Source: Prostheceraeus crozeri
Lineage: Eukaryota; Platyhelminthes; Polycladida; Euryleptidae
NCBI GenBank assembly: GCA_907163375.1
Contig: CAJQUW010008708.1
Location: 1-64,000, forward strand
Direction: 5' to 3'
Length of the DNA stretch: 64,000 bases
Below, piece after piece: positions 10,382 to 20,688 of this stretch; positions within the stretch are counted from its first letter, which is position 1; each line of letters begins with the position of its first letter. The position numbers were made by a program, and so were the translations under genes. The notes below the pieces were generated by a model. It was not told where the DNA came from and ran no database searches. It saw only the letters and a program-made list of their open reading frames with translations.

Positions 10382-12656
10382 GGAATCCTAGTTATCTGCG
10401 CTGCGCTTGACCAGGAAGTGACATTTAAATTTCACGCCTACAAGTTGAGTCTTGACAAAATTATAACTTTCTATGTTCCTACGTGTTAACACACACAAGT
10501 CGTCCAGTTTTCAACAAGGCGGTTGTCACAAAAAATGGCTTGCTGTGCTTTTTGATAAAAACAGTCTACGCACGTAAGCAAGCATAATAAATGCTGCGTT
10601 GCAAGATGTGTTGCAAACATCTCTTGTGAGTCGGAAACATCGTCAAAGATGACGTTTCACAGGTTTCCAAAATTAAATACAGGACTACTAGAGAAGTGGA
10701 TCAGATCATATGCCTCGAAAGTGGAAGATATTTATTTCGAATCTTTGCAAATCAATTAAAACAACATCTTCAGATTTTGGTCTGGTCATTTTGTGATACC
10801 GGATTTTGTCAATTTTTCTTGTGATACATATAAATGGAGAAGACTGAATATCAATTTTTTTAACAGATTATGCAAAAGCGCATTGCCTTCCATCGCCAAA
10901 AGTGCGCCATCATGTGTCTCGTAATATCCCTCAAAAAAGATCGTCTGTCTGAAAAATTGTCGTAAAGGAACAATCGAGAAAATGGAACTGATGAGCACGG
11001 ACATTTTGCCACAGGAGACTTAGTTTGTGGATTCTTATTCTGACTGGAAAGCATATGAAAGGTCCGACCATTTAAATTGTACGGAATTAAAGGTTGGAAA
11101 GTTGGAGAAGTGTGGAATTCTTTGCCGCTTTTCATGATTCGTACTGAATTCGATATTCCGGCGATTGTGAAATCCTTTGCTATTACTGATTATCTTTACT
11201 TTTTTAGTGCAACGATCGATTAAATAAAACTGCATTAATTTGGACGTGAAATGCATGTATACTATTCAACACAATTTCCCTGTTTTCGCAAGTTGATAAT
11301 CTGCTCATGTCATAAAATGATCATTCTCGAGCTTTTGCGTGAAAAAAGCTGCTTGACTCCACTGTCAAGAAAAGCACCATTTACAGAGACCGTGCCTGCG
11401 GTCTTTTCTGATTCTCCAAATAATTATGCAATGATCAAATGTTTGCAAGCTACTGAATTGTCACCCGAAGAAATATGAACTATTTTATGCATTGAGAGAT
11501 TCATTTAAAAAAGAAAGATAGCATTTGTAAGTGGAAAGTTGCATGGCGATGAATATGCTTGATCGACGCCAGGTCTATCCATGGGTCTATCTAACACGGG
11601 CTGTCTGTGGCATCCTTGTGAAATCTCTGAGAAATTATTTCCAAGGTGACGTTTATTTTGGTTCCTATGAACTAATGTTACTACAGATGATTTGCATAAA
11701 GTGTTCTTTATAACTTCACGGCTTTTTCAGGCAGCTGAGGTGATAATTATACTGCATGCGTAGTGCATAATAGCCCGGTGATTCGTAACTTTGTTTTGCC
11801 TTTCGTCACAATCATGATAATTTCAAGATCGCCAAATCAGTTTCAAGAACTACACTGCTTCTGATATACATGTCTTTAGTACACCACACAAAACAATTTC
11901 AATAATTGGACATCCAAAACTGTGTTTAAATTTCCTGACTATGAAAATCCAGAGGTGACTGATTCATACAACTGATATATTTCCAAAGCTCGCAAGCAGT
12001 TTGTAAAAAAAATCCGCACTCATAGAATATATATATATAGAAAATAGAATTTCATATAAGCTGAATCATCGAGTATTAGAACCACGAAATCTTGAAGGAG
12101 CAAATGCTTCCGCTGCAGTTTCACTGTTTGAGTCAACCATATCTGCGGCGCAGTATTACGATTTGACAGACGATTCATTTAGATTCTTGTAGTTAATCAA
12201 CAGAGGAACAACATTGAACACATGGAATGCAATGTCATCCTCTAGGAGCAAAGATAAAGGACTTCCAGAAGCGTATCCCATTCAGAAAATGGAAAAAATA
12301 CTCAGCCTTTGCTGTAATATGCGAGTTTCTTTAATACACGGGAAAATCTCCACTATCAGACTTTTCAAGGCCAACTCTCTTGACTCTAAAGCAATGCTAC
12401 AAAAATCTAGTAGACTTGATCACATACTTGATCATAGAATGTCATTTCATAACAGTGGGCATATTTCCCGGTGTGATTGTGGTGTTAGATTATCACCATC
12501 TTAAAAAGACACAATCAGTAAAAGCTTTTCAAAAATAAAATGCGATATATCCAACAGTAATACTGAATTCTAAAAGACTCAACTTGTTGGATCGATACAT
12601 ACAGATTTTAGGGATGTCACTTCCTGGTCAAGCGTAGCGCCGATAGCTAAGGTTCC
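10382..12656 (+). mobile_element. P-element-like DNA transposon, decayed
   Basis: Inverted repeats of about 43 bp bound the element: 10382-10425 and 12614-12656, sharing the core gcgcttgaccaggaagtgac (written as its complement on the right, with one change). Inside, on the plus strand, a THAP zinc finger starts about 210 bp from the left end and a stop-rich transposase-like body follows to about 12503. THAP-domain transposases with terminal inverted repeats define the P superfamily. No clear 8-bp target duplication was found, so the ends or flanks have changed. The next LINE fragment begins about 320 bp downstream. Confidence 0.65.
10540..12503 (+). pseudogene. P/THAP9-type transposase relic
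   Basis: At 10589-10720 one frame reads KCCVARCVANISC... then SKMTFHRFPKLNTGLLEKWI: the C-x-x-x-x-C start, the F-H-R-F-P block and the invariant Trp of a THAP domain. Weak blocks follow in changing frames: 11251-11478 (ends TELSPEEI), 11531-11713, and 12060-12503, where 'LEGANASAAVSLFESTISAA' and 'LINRGTTLNTWNAMSS' resemble the C-terminal part of P/THAP9 transposases ('...FDVMNS'). Many stops separate them. The THAP call is firm, the body is supported mainly by position and the terminal repeats. Confidence 0.6.
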
Positions 12657-12974
12657 TTGTTTATTCTTATGGTTTCAAAACATAAGTATTCTGCATAGAT
12701 CACAAGCTTTAGCGAATGAACCATGCAGTGGGTCTTCCCAGGCGAGACAACAAACGTCCTGATGGTCTAACCCTGCTTAACTAGGAACGAGGCCGCGGTC
12801 TTGTCTGGGATTTCACGCGTAGTGACACTATGCTTCTTCCCTATTCAAACATCGGACCGTATGCACAGCCTAGTCGCGACTTAGTATATACTCAATTTCA
12901 TAGTCGCGACGTGATTTGGTATGCGCACGTCCCGACGCGAGTAGCGGCAGAAGGGGAAAAACATAGAAAGTAGA
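12657..12974. other. No gene seen
   Basis: Short gap between the P-like element and the LINE fragment. It contains a duplicated word tagtcgcgac (near 12869 and 12901), but no reading frame or repeat family that I recognise. Confidence 0.4.
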
Positions 12975-13588
12975 AGGGGAAGGACATTTCTCTTTGGTGC
13001 GTCACTACTCATCAACTAAATCATGGGCTGAATTTCATGTTTGGAGTTTTCCAGGAATCTCCCTCAAAAACTGTACCGACTGCGGCTCTGACTATCAGAT
13101 GGTGTGGGCCAAGCTGAGCGACAGAGCATGGAATGCAAGACCAAAGACAGAGCAAAGGCAACGTCTGCAGCTGAAAGTGCTGAAGGACAACAGGGTAGCG
13201 GTTTCATATGAAGAGCCTGAATGAAGCAATACCAGGGATGCCTGCTACTTGGACTGGGCTGGCCGATGCGATGAAAGCGACAGCTAAGAAGCATTGCCCA
13301 ATAGCACAGAAAGCAAAAAACCCTGGATTTGCAGATAATCTGGAATGTCTACAACTCATTGAGCAAAGGAGACATCAAAAAGTGATGCTTTCAAGGTGCT
13401 GAATATCGACGACATCTTTGCAGACCGGTAAAAAAACGTGTCGCAAGGCCAAACGGCAGTGGATGTCGGCTTAATGCAAGGAAGCCGAAGGTGCCTACAT
13501 GGCAGGAAATTCTAGAAAGGTTTTCCAGCTCATTAAGAAAATCGTTGGCGGAAGAACGACACGTCCTGGGCTGGGAATCATAGACGAA
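12975..13588 (+). mobile_element. RTE-like LINE, 5' part left of the Polinton insertion
   Basis: The frame at 12994-13224 contains 'CTDCGSDYQMVWAKL', matching the end of the LINE endonuclease domain ('ADCGSDH..V.AK'). Blocks from other frames follow: 13208-13402 ('NEAIPGMPATWTGLADAMK') and 13480-13588 ('AYMAGNSRKVFQLIKKIVGG'), which is the linker before reverse transcriptase. There are several stops and frame changes. The copy is 5' truncated: the endonuclease N-terminus is not seen. It continues at 35806 after the Polinton. Confidence 0.75.
13583..13588. repeat. Polinton target site duplication, left
   Basis: gacgaa, identical to 35800-35805. Six bases is the Polinton hallmark length. Confidence 0.9.
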
Positions 13589-14253
13589 AGTAGTATAAAG
13601 AGTGCTCATACTGTCCCAGGATTAGTACATTTTGAATTGGAACCTAAATGTACCGAACAGGATTAGTACATTTTGAATTGGAACCTAAATGTACCGAACA
13701 GGATTAGTACATTTTGAATTGGAACCTAATGTACCGATTTGTTTTTAAACTTGATCTTGTGGTTGTAGTCGTCTGTTATTTGAAGTGTTGATTGCGAACA
13801 CAAGTGTACTGTTTTGTGTTAGTTGTGAAGAGAATAGTGTAATGTGTTGATGATGTGAGTTCGGTTAGGTACTTTTAAATGTTCTAGACTTGTTAATTTG
13901 AACATGAATGGCAAAGTGTGAGGATTGAAACGTTGAGGATTGCTGTAATTGTGTTGAGGATGAGTACGTAATATTCTAATTGTGTTGAGGATGAGTACGT
14001 AATGTTCTAATTGTGTTGAGGATGAGTACGCAGATGTTCTAATGCTGAACTTGTTATTTTGAATGATTATGTTGAAGGCTATCTATATCTATACATATAC
14101 ATATATTATATGCATGGAGAATTGTTTATTATTATTATGGTTTGTGTTCGATTGAGAAAATTGTGACCATTGTGACCATTGTGACCATTGTGACCATTGT
14201 GACCATTGTGACCATTGAATCTTTCATTTCTATTTTGTGTTCTTTTGTCAAAT
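13589..14253. repeat. Polinton terminal inverted repeat, left
   Basis: Matches 35129-35799 in inverted orientation. It contains three tandem copies of a 41-bp unit (aggattagtacatt...), three copies of a 31-bp unit (gtgttgaggatgagtacg...), and six copies of the 9-bp unit gtgaccatt near its inner end. The right repeat has four 41-bp units and two 9-bp units, so only the tandem counts differ noticeably. Confidence 0.9.
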
Positions 14254-14327
14254 ATCGATAATCCAAATTCCCAAATTCCATAATAGTTTACAAAGTGAAA
14301 AAGACAACATTTACTATGTATGTTTAA

Positions 14328-14705
14328 TTATATATGCGAAAATACGTTAGGGTACATGATGGCCATCTCAGAGAGAAAGCCCTCTCCCCACTGATGGAAA
14401 GCAGTGTTATTTGAGTAGTCATGCTGCTTCATGTGGACGGGGCAAACGACTGGCTGACTGCTCCGAAGTTGCAGGGCCGTCACTACAAGTACTCTCCACA
14501 AGTATACTTCACAGCCACATGATAGTCTCATAACCGTGTCCAGTTTTCCACCAAGGAGGAATATCCCAGAGGAGGTACCAGAGAAGAATATCTCACCACT
14601 CCTGGACTTATCTTTTATTTCTCCAATCACCGCATCGAGTTTACCGCCTTCAATGGGTTCCGTTGTGTTCCCCCATAAGATAATGTTGTTTGAGCTTCCT
14701 GCCAT
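14328..14705 (-). CDS. Gene Y: small Cys/His protein next to the Polinton end
   Basis: A 125-residue frame starting at ATG 14705 (MAGSSNNIILWG). The N-terminal half contains two related turns, 'GGKLDAVIGEI' and 'GGKLDTVMRLSCGC', each preceded by an I/F-rich strand. The C-terminal half has 'VVTALQLRSSQPVVCPVH', an H-D pair and 'FHQWGEGFLSEM'. CxC, CPVH and later His residues could bind metal (inference). It reads towards the terminal repeat and shares a bidirectional promoter with gene X. A related copy lies at 1551-1839. Not a Polinton core protein; no known family recognised. Looks whole. Confidence 0.6.
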   Translation of the reverse strand: MAGSSNNIILWGNTTEPIEGGKLDAVIGEIKDKSRSGEIFFSGTSSGIFLLGGKLDTVMRLSCGCEVYLWRVLVVTALQLRSSQPVVCPVHMKQHDYSNNTAFHQWGEGFLSEMAIMYPNVFSHI

Positions 14706-14751
14706 GGTAGTAGTTAGGATTAGAACAGATAACAATTGGAACTATCCCACG

Positions 14752-14830
14752 ACTTATATAGCCAAAGGAGGGAGAATTAGAACAATTCTGATTGGCTGTT
14801 GGGAATTCCTTTGTTTAGAAAGTATATAAG
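14752..14830. promoter_or_regulatory. Divergent TATA promoters of Y and X
   Basis: GGCTATATAAGT faces left (14752-14763, complement) and AGTATATAAG faces right (14821-14830). A CCAAT box (gattggctgt, about 14789-14798, complement of agccaatc) lies between. Y and X start codons are 47 and 61 bp beyond their boxes. The same layout is kept at 1405-1490 although the flanks have diverged, which argues for function. Confidence 0.75.
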
Positions 14831-14890
14831 TCCTGAAATTGTACCAATTCCAATCCTGAAGTTGTTGTGAAATTGAAAGAGACAGTCAAA

Positions 14891-15232
14891 ATGGTAGGCC
14901 CCAACACACCACCTCAATCGCCTGTTCCAACCGAGGGATCGACATCGAACATATTCGATTTGGTTGAGTCACATGTCAGCGAAGATCAGACAACACCACC
15001 GATAGAAGCACGCATTAGTGTTAAGGCGTGGAACGCTCCAGAAAGAGTGCACACAAAGCGGCTGAAGTTAAGACTTGAACCTGACGACGAGAAACTGAAG
15101 AATTTGATAGAGTTCTCATTTATTGAAGCAGAAACTCCGAGGCGATATCCCGATGCGCCGCGAAAGACGAAGGTCAGTGTGCAAGTGGACCTGCGGAAGA
15201 TACCACCGTTCCCGATCTTGGACAATTTGTAG
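14891..15232 (+). CDS. Gene X: small acidic/basic protein, partner of Y
   Basis: A 113-residue frame from ATG 14891 (MVGPNTPPQSPVPTEG). The first ~60 residues are Pro/Ser/Thr-rich and probably unstructured. The rest alternates basic and hydrophobic residues: 'KRLKLRLEPDDEKLKNLIEF', then 'TPRRYPDAPRKTKVSVQVDL', and ends in 'PPFPILDNL'. The C-terminal part is the portion shared with the decayed copy at 865-1329, so it is probably the functional domain. No catalytic motif is seen. The TATA box is 61 bp upstream of the start. Function unknown; a regulator or virion accessory factor is possible. Looks whole. Confidence 0.6.
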   Translation: MVGPNTPPQSPVPTEGSTSNIFDLVESHVSEDQTTPPIEARISVKAWNAPERVHTKRLKLRLEPDDEKLKNLIEFSFIEAETPRRYPDAPRKTKVSVQVDLRKIPPFPILDNL

Positions 15233-15414
15233 ATTCTCTAGCTTTCTGTATCGTAACGCTCTTTTATAATCTTCAAACTATCATTGTTATTATGAGTACA
15301 AAAATTGCTGTTTTGATTTCTTTTCAAAGGAGTATTGCCTCCAAGATTTGAGTGGAAGTTGGGATTAAAGTTTTGAAAGAACATCTATTTATATATGAGG
15401 ATGGAAAGACATGT

Positions 15415-15900
15415 AGTTCCCCTGTCATACATAGTGCATACAATACACCATTAGAATGAGAATGAAAAGAGCTTTCGAATGATATACGGTATGCACCCAC
15501 TTCCTCAAAAAAACTTGATGTATGACAGCGTTGAAGATAGACAAACGATGGAATAAAATTGACTTTTTAAAATTTTGCAAAATCAATCTGGTTTTCAAAC
15601 GCATGTAGCTCGTCAGGAAGGTATCATACACGATGCATACAATACACCATTGGAATCACAATGAAAAAACCTTTCCAATGATATAAGGTATGCACCCATT
15701 TGCTTAAAAAATCCATGTTGTATGCACGTGTATGCAAATGGAAAATTTCCACGTTTTCTCGAAAAATGACTGATTTTCCAGATTTTGACCAAGTTCCAAA
15801 CTTAAAGTTTACAACTCAAATTATCACAATACTTAACACTTTTACCCTCAACTTTGACCTGACCTGACCTTTGACCTTCAGACACTTCATACACGACGCG
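15415..15900. repeat. Duplicated tail of the Y/X module, right copy
   Basis: Two copies (about 15415-15500 and 15606-15715) of a unit holding 'catacaatacaccattagaa' and 'gatatacggtatgcacccac' are followed by an AT-rich spacer and a TGACCT-rich stretch (15845-15885). This is the inverted counterpart of 140-625. No gene is seen in 15233-15900. Confidence 0.65.
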
Positions 15901-16021
15901 CCGCGGGGGGGGGGCCTCAAAATTTCTCGGGCGCTTTGCGCCCTCGAAATTTTTCCGATTAGAGGGTAAATAAATTTTCGAGTGCGCTACGCGCACTCGA
16001 AAATTTATTTACCCATGGGCT
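15900..16021. repeat. Double hairpin plus G-tract, right copy
   Basis: A run of about nine G (15905-15913) is followed by palindromes around ctcgggcgc/gcgccctcg (about 15926-15950) and gagtgcgc/gcgcactc (about 15978-16000). It mirrors 1-120. It lies about 700 bp beyond the stop of gene X and 250 bp before the 365-bp tandem array, so it separates two transcription units. Confidence 0.8.
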
Positions 16022-16265
16022 CCGGGCGCCATAGGTACTCTTTCTTCTCAACTGAACCCTAACCCTAACCAGAGGCTCATATCTTCCACAGTCTTGTTTT
16101 AATGCAGCAATTGATAAGTGCGCAAAATTTGAAAATGTGATGACCACATAAACATCCTCAGCTGATGCCTCATGTGTTCACCATATGGTTTGTTTAAATG
16201 GATCATTTGATAAGTGCGCGAAATTCGAAATTTTGATTGGGTGATAATTCTATTAAGATTTATCA

Positions 16266-18463
16266 CTCTGGAACAATTTACATGTTACTTTTTTCTAAGT
16301 TCATAAGTAGGTACATTAATAAGTTCTAAACCTTAAGAGATAGAAAATAACTTGATCAAAATTAATAAACTCTGTTACAATTTAATGTTAAGTTTTTAAT
16401 GTTAGAATTTATCAGCTGTTTGATTTTGAATCTTGTTTAAGTGAATACATTTTGTTTAACTGTATCATCTCAATGGCATGACGTCAGTAGGTCTTTGTTC
16501 GTAGTTGCTTTGTGCATTTCATATATAAAGAAAGTGTTGAAGCCAGTTCTTCACTCACTTTTGAATTATCAGCCTGCCTAGCAAGACGTCAGCTCCGATC
16601 TTTCAAACCTTAATCAATATTCTAAAGTGAGTTTGGAACAATTTACATGTTCCTTTTTTCTAAGTTCATAAGTAGGTACATTAATAAGTTCTAAACCTTA
16701 AGAGATAGAAAATAACTTGATCAAAATTAATAAACTCTGTTACAATTTAATGTTAAGTTTTTAATGTTAGAATTTATCAGCTGTTTGATTTTGAATCTTG
16801 TTTAAGTGAATACATTTTGTTTAACTGTATCATCTCAATGGCATGACGTCAGTAGGTCTTTGTTCGTAGTTGCTTTGTGCATTTCATATATAAAGAAAGT
16901 GTTGAAGCCAGTTCTTCACTCACTTTTGAATTATCAGCCTGCCTAGCAAGACGTCAGCTCCGATCTTTCAAACCTTAATCAATATTCTAAAGTGAGTTTG
17001 GAACAATTTACATGTTCCTTTTTTCTAAGTTCATAAGTAGGTACATTAATAAGTTCTAAACCTTAAGAGATAGAAAATAACTTGATCAAAATTAATAAAC
17101 TCTGTTACAATTTAATGTTAAGTTTTTAATGTTAGAATTTATCAGCTGTTTGATTTTGAATCTTGTTTAAGTGAATACATTTTGTTTAACTGTATCATCT
17201 CAATGGCATGACGTCAGTAGGTCTTTGTTCGTAGTTGCTTTGTGCATTTCATATATAAAGAAAGTGTTGAAGCCAGTTCTTCACTCACTTTTGAATTATC
17301 AGCCTGCCTAGCAAGACGTCAGCTCCGATCTTTCAAACCTTAATCAATATTCTAAAGTGAGTTTGGAACAATTTAAATGTTCCTTTTTTCTAAGTTCATA
17401 AGTAGGTACATTAATAAGTTCTAAACCTTAAGAGATAGAAAATAACTTGATCAAAATTAATAAACTCTGTTACAATTTAATGTTAAGTTTTTAATGTTAG
17501 AATTTATCAGCTGTTTGATTTTGAATCTTGTTTAAGTGAATACATTTTGTTTAACTATATCATCTCAATGGCATGACGTCAGTAGGTCTTTGTTCGTAGT
17601 TGCTTTGTGCATTTCATATATAAAGAAAGTGTTGAAGCCAGTTCTTCACTCATTTTTGAATTATCAGCCTGTGTAGCAAGACGTCAGCTCCGATCTTTCA
17701 AACCTTAATCAATATTCTAAAGTGAGTTTGGAACAATTTAAATGTTCCTTTTTTCTAAGTTCATAAGTAGGTACATTAATAAGTTCTAAACCTTAAGAGA
17801 TAGAAAATAACTTGATCAAAATTAATAAACTCTGTTACAATTTAATGTTAAGTTTTTAATGTTAGAATTTATCAGCTGTTTGATTTTGAATCTTGTTTAA
17901 GTGAATACATTTTGTTTAACTATATCATCTCAATGGCATGACGTCAGTAGGTCTTTGTTCGTAGTTGCTTTGTGCATTTCATATATAAAGAAAGTGTTGA
18001 AGCCAGTTCTTCACTCATTTTTGAATTATCAGCCTGCCTAGCAAGACGTCAGCTCCGATCTTTCAAACCTTAATCAATATTCTAAAGTGAGTTTGGAACA
18101 ATTTAAATGTTCCTTTTTTCTAAGTTCATAAGTAGGTACATTAATAAGTTCTAAACCTTAAGAGATAGAAAATAACTTGATCAAAATTAATAAACTCTGT
18201 TACAATTTAATGTTAAGTTTTTAATGTTAGAATTTATCAGCTGTTTGATTTTAAATCTTGTTTAAGTGAATACATTTTGTTTAACTATATCATCTCAATG
18301 GCATGACGTCAGTAGGTCTTTGTTCGTAGTTGCTTTGTGTATTTCATATATAAAGAAAGTGTTGAAGCCAGTTCTTCACTCATTTTTGAATAATCTGTCG
18401 GCCTGACAAGACGTTAGCTCTGTTCCTTTCCTGTGTCGAACTATATTTAATATTCTAAAGTGA
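16266..18463 (+). repeat. Six tandem 365-bp repeats, each with TATA box, first exon and splice donor
   Basis: Unit starts fall at 16266, 16631, 16996, 17361, 17726 and 18091; spacing is exactly 365 bp except the last (373). Copies are nearly identical, with changes shared by neighbours, e.g. the three right-hand copies. Each holds a cgtca motif (atgacgtcag, CRE-like), a TATA box (catatataaag), a start-like region (ttcttcactcac) and ends with a perfect donor aaa|gtgagt. Two decayed partial units follow (18464-18720). The array sits directly upstream of the spliced gene at 18776 and looks like a multiplied promoter/5' exon. Confidence 0.9.
16495..16632 (+). promoter_or_regulatory. Promoter and untranslated first exon in the first repeat unit
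   Basis: CRE-like palindrome tgacgtca (about 16480-16488), TATA box catatataaag (16520-16530), a likely start some 30 bp on, and a donor site GTGAGT at 16627-16632. The acceptor that would match is at 18772-18773, three bases before the ATG of the spliced gene. The same signals recur every 365 bp. Confidence 0.6.
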
Positions 18464-18775
18464 GTTTGGAACAATTTAAATGTTACTTTTTCCTAAGTTT
18501 AAAAGTAGGTACATCAATAAGTTCTAAACCTAGAGAGATAGAAAAAGACTTGATCAAAATTAATAGACTTTGAGTTTTGATTATTAAGTTTATTAAAGAC
18601 TTTAGGTGTTCTACTTCGCATAATATTCACTACTACGATGTGACTTGGAACAATTTAAATGCTACTTTTTCTAAGTGTATAAGTATGTACATCAATATGT
18701 TCTAACACCTACAGATGCAAAATTTACATTTAAGCTATTTTGTGTTTTAAATATGGATTTATTTTTTTTACAGAC

Positions 18776-20495
18776 ATGACTCGTCCCAGCTGCTTACCTC
18801 GCCAACGTCTAATTTTTCATTATTGTGAGACCTGTAAGCAGGTGGTCCGCCACTCCATGAAGAGTCAACATAAGGGCTGCACTCTACGACAGGACCGCAG
18901 TTTCCTACACTGCCTATCGTGTAAAAGATACCTTTTAACGGACATGGAGGCAAAAGGCGAAAATCCAAAGAGATTTATCTCCACCCACACCAAGTGCGCC
19001 TTACGAAACGGGCGGGAGGGCCGAAACCTCACTAGTCTGGAGGAGAAGAAGAGAGTCGAGAGGCTGTTCGCCAAAGAGCGACCTCTTGAGGGCGTCCTCA
19101 GCCAAGCCCAGGAGGACTCTACCCCTGCAACGCCCCAAGCGAAGGCGAAACCCAAACCCAAACCCAAGTCCCGCAGGTATATCGAAACCGATTCCGACTC
19201 CTCGGATAGTGATGTTGAGGTGAGTTCATATTTAGAAAATTAGCAGTAACATAATTTAAAGAAAATATTTAGAGTTCAAACCTTATAGGGAAAGTTGACT
19301 TCTGTTTTGTTTTTCATATATAATAGTTTGCATTCCTTTTCACCATTTCAGATCAAGAAGCCACCTGTTAAGAAGATGAAAGTCGGGCAGAAGCCATCGA
19401 TTCCTGAAAGGAATGTAAGTTTGAAATGTCAAATCAGCAATTTATCTATTCATATGTATTTTCCGTTTTTCACATTTTAACTATGTTTCTTTTCTATCCA
19501 CAGGTAGTCGCTAGTACGCCCGCATGTAGCAGCTGGGCTGCGAAGCTTACGCCGCCTTCACAGAGAGTAAGTAATAGAAAATCAGTTTAGTCATATAAAA
19601 TAACATGATTAGATTACTAACTTAGGTCACATGCATACATTCAAATTCGAGAGGAATTTGAAATGTATTTTCCCTTGTAGAGCTACCGATCGCTCTCTCT
19701 AAAGAAGAGCAGGCAATCAAACTTCCTCGGCTTAACACCTGCAACGACATCGTCGATGGAGGAATATGAGGAGCGCCCGTACTCCATCCGGGAGTCCTCT
19801 TCAGATGAAGAAAATATAAGTATCAATCATAGGAATAGGCTAATAATCCTAACTATCATGTCATTACATCGAACTCGTGATGTAATGTCCCTTTCATTTA
19901 TTCAAATCTCTGTTTTTTCCAGCAACAGTTGACACTTGTTCCGGAAGTGGAGATTCCCTTCTCCCAAATCCGCGCCTCACCCAATATTGATGTCTGCTTC
20001 CCACCGTCTCCAATTCTCCACCGCGTCCCAACTCCACCTCAGCCACCAATGACTAACAACCCATCGTCACCACCTGCTCCTACGCCGATGCCCAACAGCC
20101 CAACACCGACAGTAATCCTCCCAACTTGTGATCCAACGTTCAACTGCGACCTCGATGAGACAGTTGAATCTGTGCTCGAGGTGGTCGAACCTCGTTCGAC
20201 GGAGGACAAAGTGCGTCACCTTGAACGTAAGTTGCGCCAACAAGAAGAACGCGAGACGGCTCTTCGCGCTGACTACAAGTCTCTGCTTGAGTCGTTCCGC
20301 AACATTTCGCAGGCTAACCTGCAACTGTCGCAATCGATAGTGAAGCGTGAAACAATAATGCACGTTGAGCTATCGAAAGCGGCAGTCATTAACAAAGTGC
20401 GCATGACACATGTCGATGACTTCTCAAGGTGTCATGGACATTGTGCTCACGTCAAGGTGACGCACAGTGAAATTATCAAGTGTCAATCTCTTTGA
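18776..20495 (+). CDS. Spliced gene in the Polinton: zinc-binding N-terminus, Pro-rich middle, coiled coil
   Basis: The acceptor at 18773 is followed by ATG 18776. Coding exons are 18776-19219, 19352-19414, 19504-19566, 19681 to about 19815, and 19923-20495; all keep phase 0, and two are exactly 63 bp. The first exon carries two C-x2-C...H-x2-C modules (CETC...HKGC; CLSC...HTKC), then a Lys/Pro tract and an acidic Asp/Ser run. The last exon has a Pro/Thr-rich stretch and a coiled coil (KVRHLERKLRQQEERETAL). Codons are clearly richer in G+C than in the neighbouring PolB, which suggests separate origin. A nucleic-acid binding regulator is possible; the family is not recognised. Confidence 0.65.
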
Positions 20496-20646
20496 CTTCT
20501 TTTTTGACTGCTACCTTTGGAAAAAAATAATTACTTGTACACTTTGTATGTCTTTTTATTTATGTATTTAAGTGGAAATATAAGTCTGAGGTTGGGAACA
20601 AATTCCATTGGTCGACGTCACTGGTTACGTAATATAATATGTAGAC

Positions 20647-20656
20647 AGTATATAAG
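20647..20656 (+). promoter_or_regulatory. TATA box of the PolB gene
   Basis: AGTATATAAG, 33 bp before the PolB start codon at 20689. It is identical over ten bases to the gene X box at 14821-14830. Confidence 0.65.
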
Positions 20657-20688
20657 TAGACGCAAATTGTTAATCCTCAACGATCATC

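Noticed and set aside
11035-11256. Minus-strand frames of 72-91 codons in 10786-11256
   Set aside because: Antisense to the P-like transposase relic.
1-16030. Inverted repeats at 1-625 and 15400-16030 as the two ends of one 16-kb transposon
   Set aside because: The right repeat lies inside the Polinton whose ends and 6-bp duplication are exact, and the region between contains unrelated elements. Two copies of one module in opposite orientation explain it better.
16045-16070. Telomere-like repeats (aaccctaaccctaacc)
   Set aside because: Only two to three units in the interior of an element.
16266-18463. CRISPR-like array
   Set aside because: Units are 365 bp, contiguous and without unique spacers; eukaryotic context with promoter and splice signals.
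18768-19167. Minus-strand frames opposite the spliced gene
   Set aside because: Shadows of the GC-rich plus-strand exon; no motifs.
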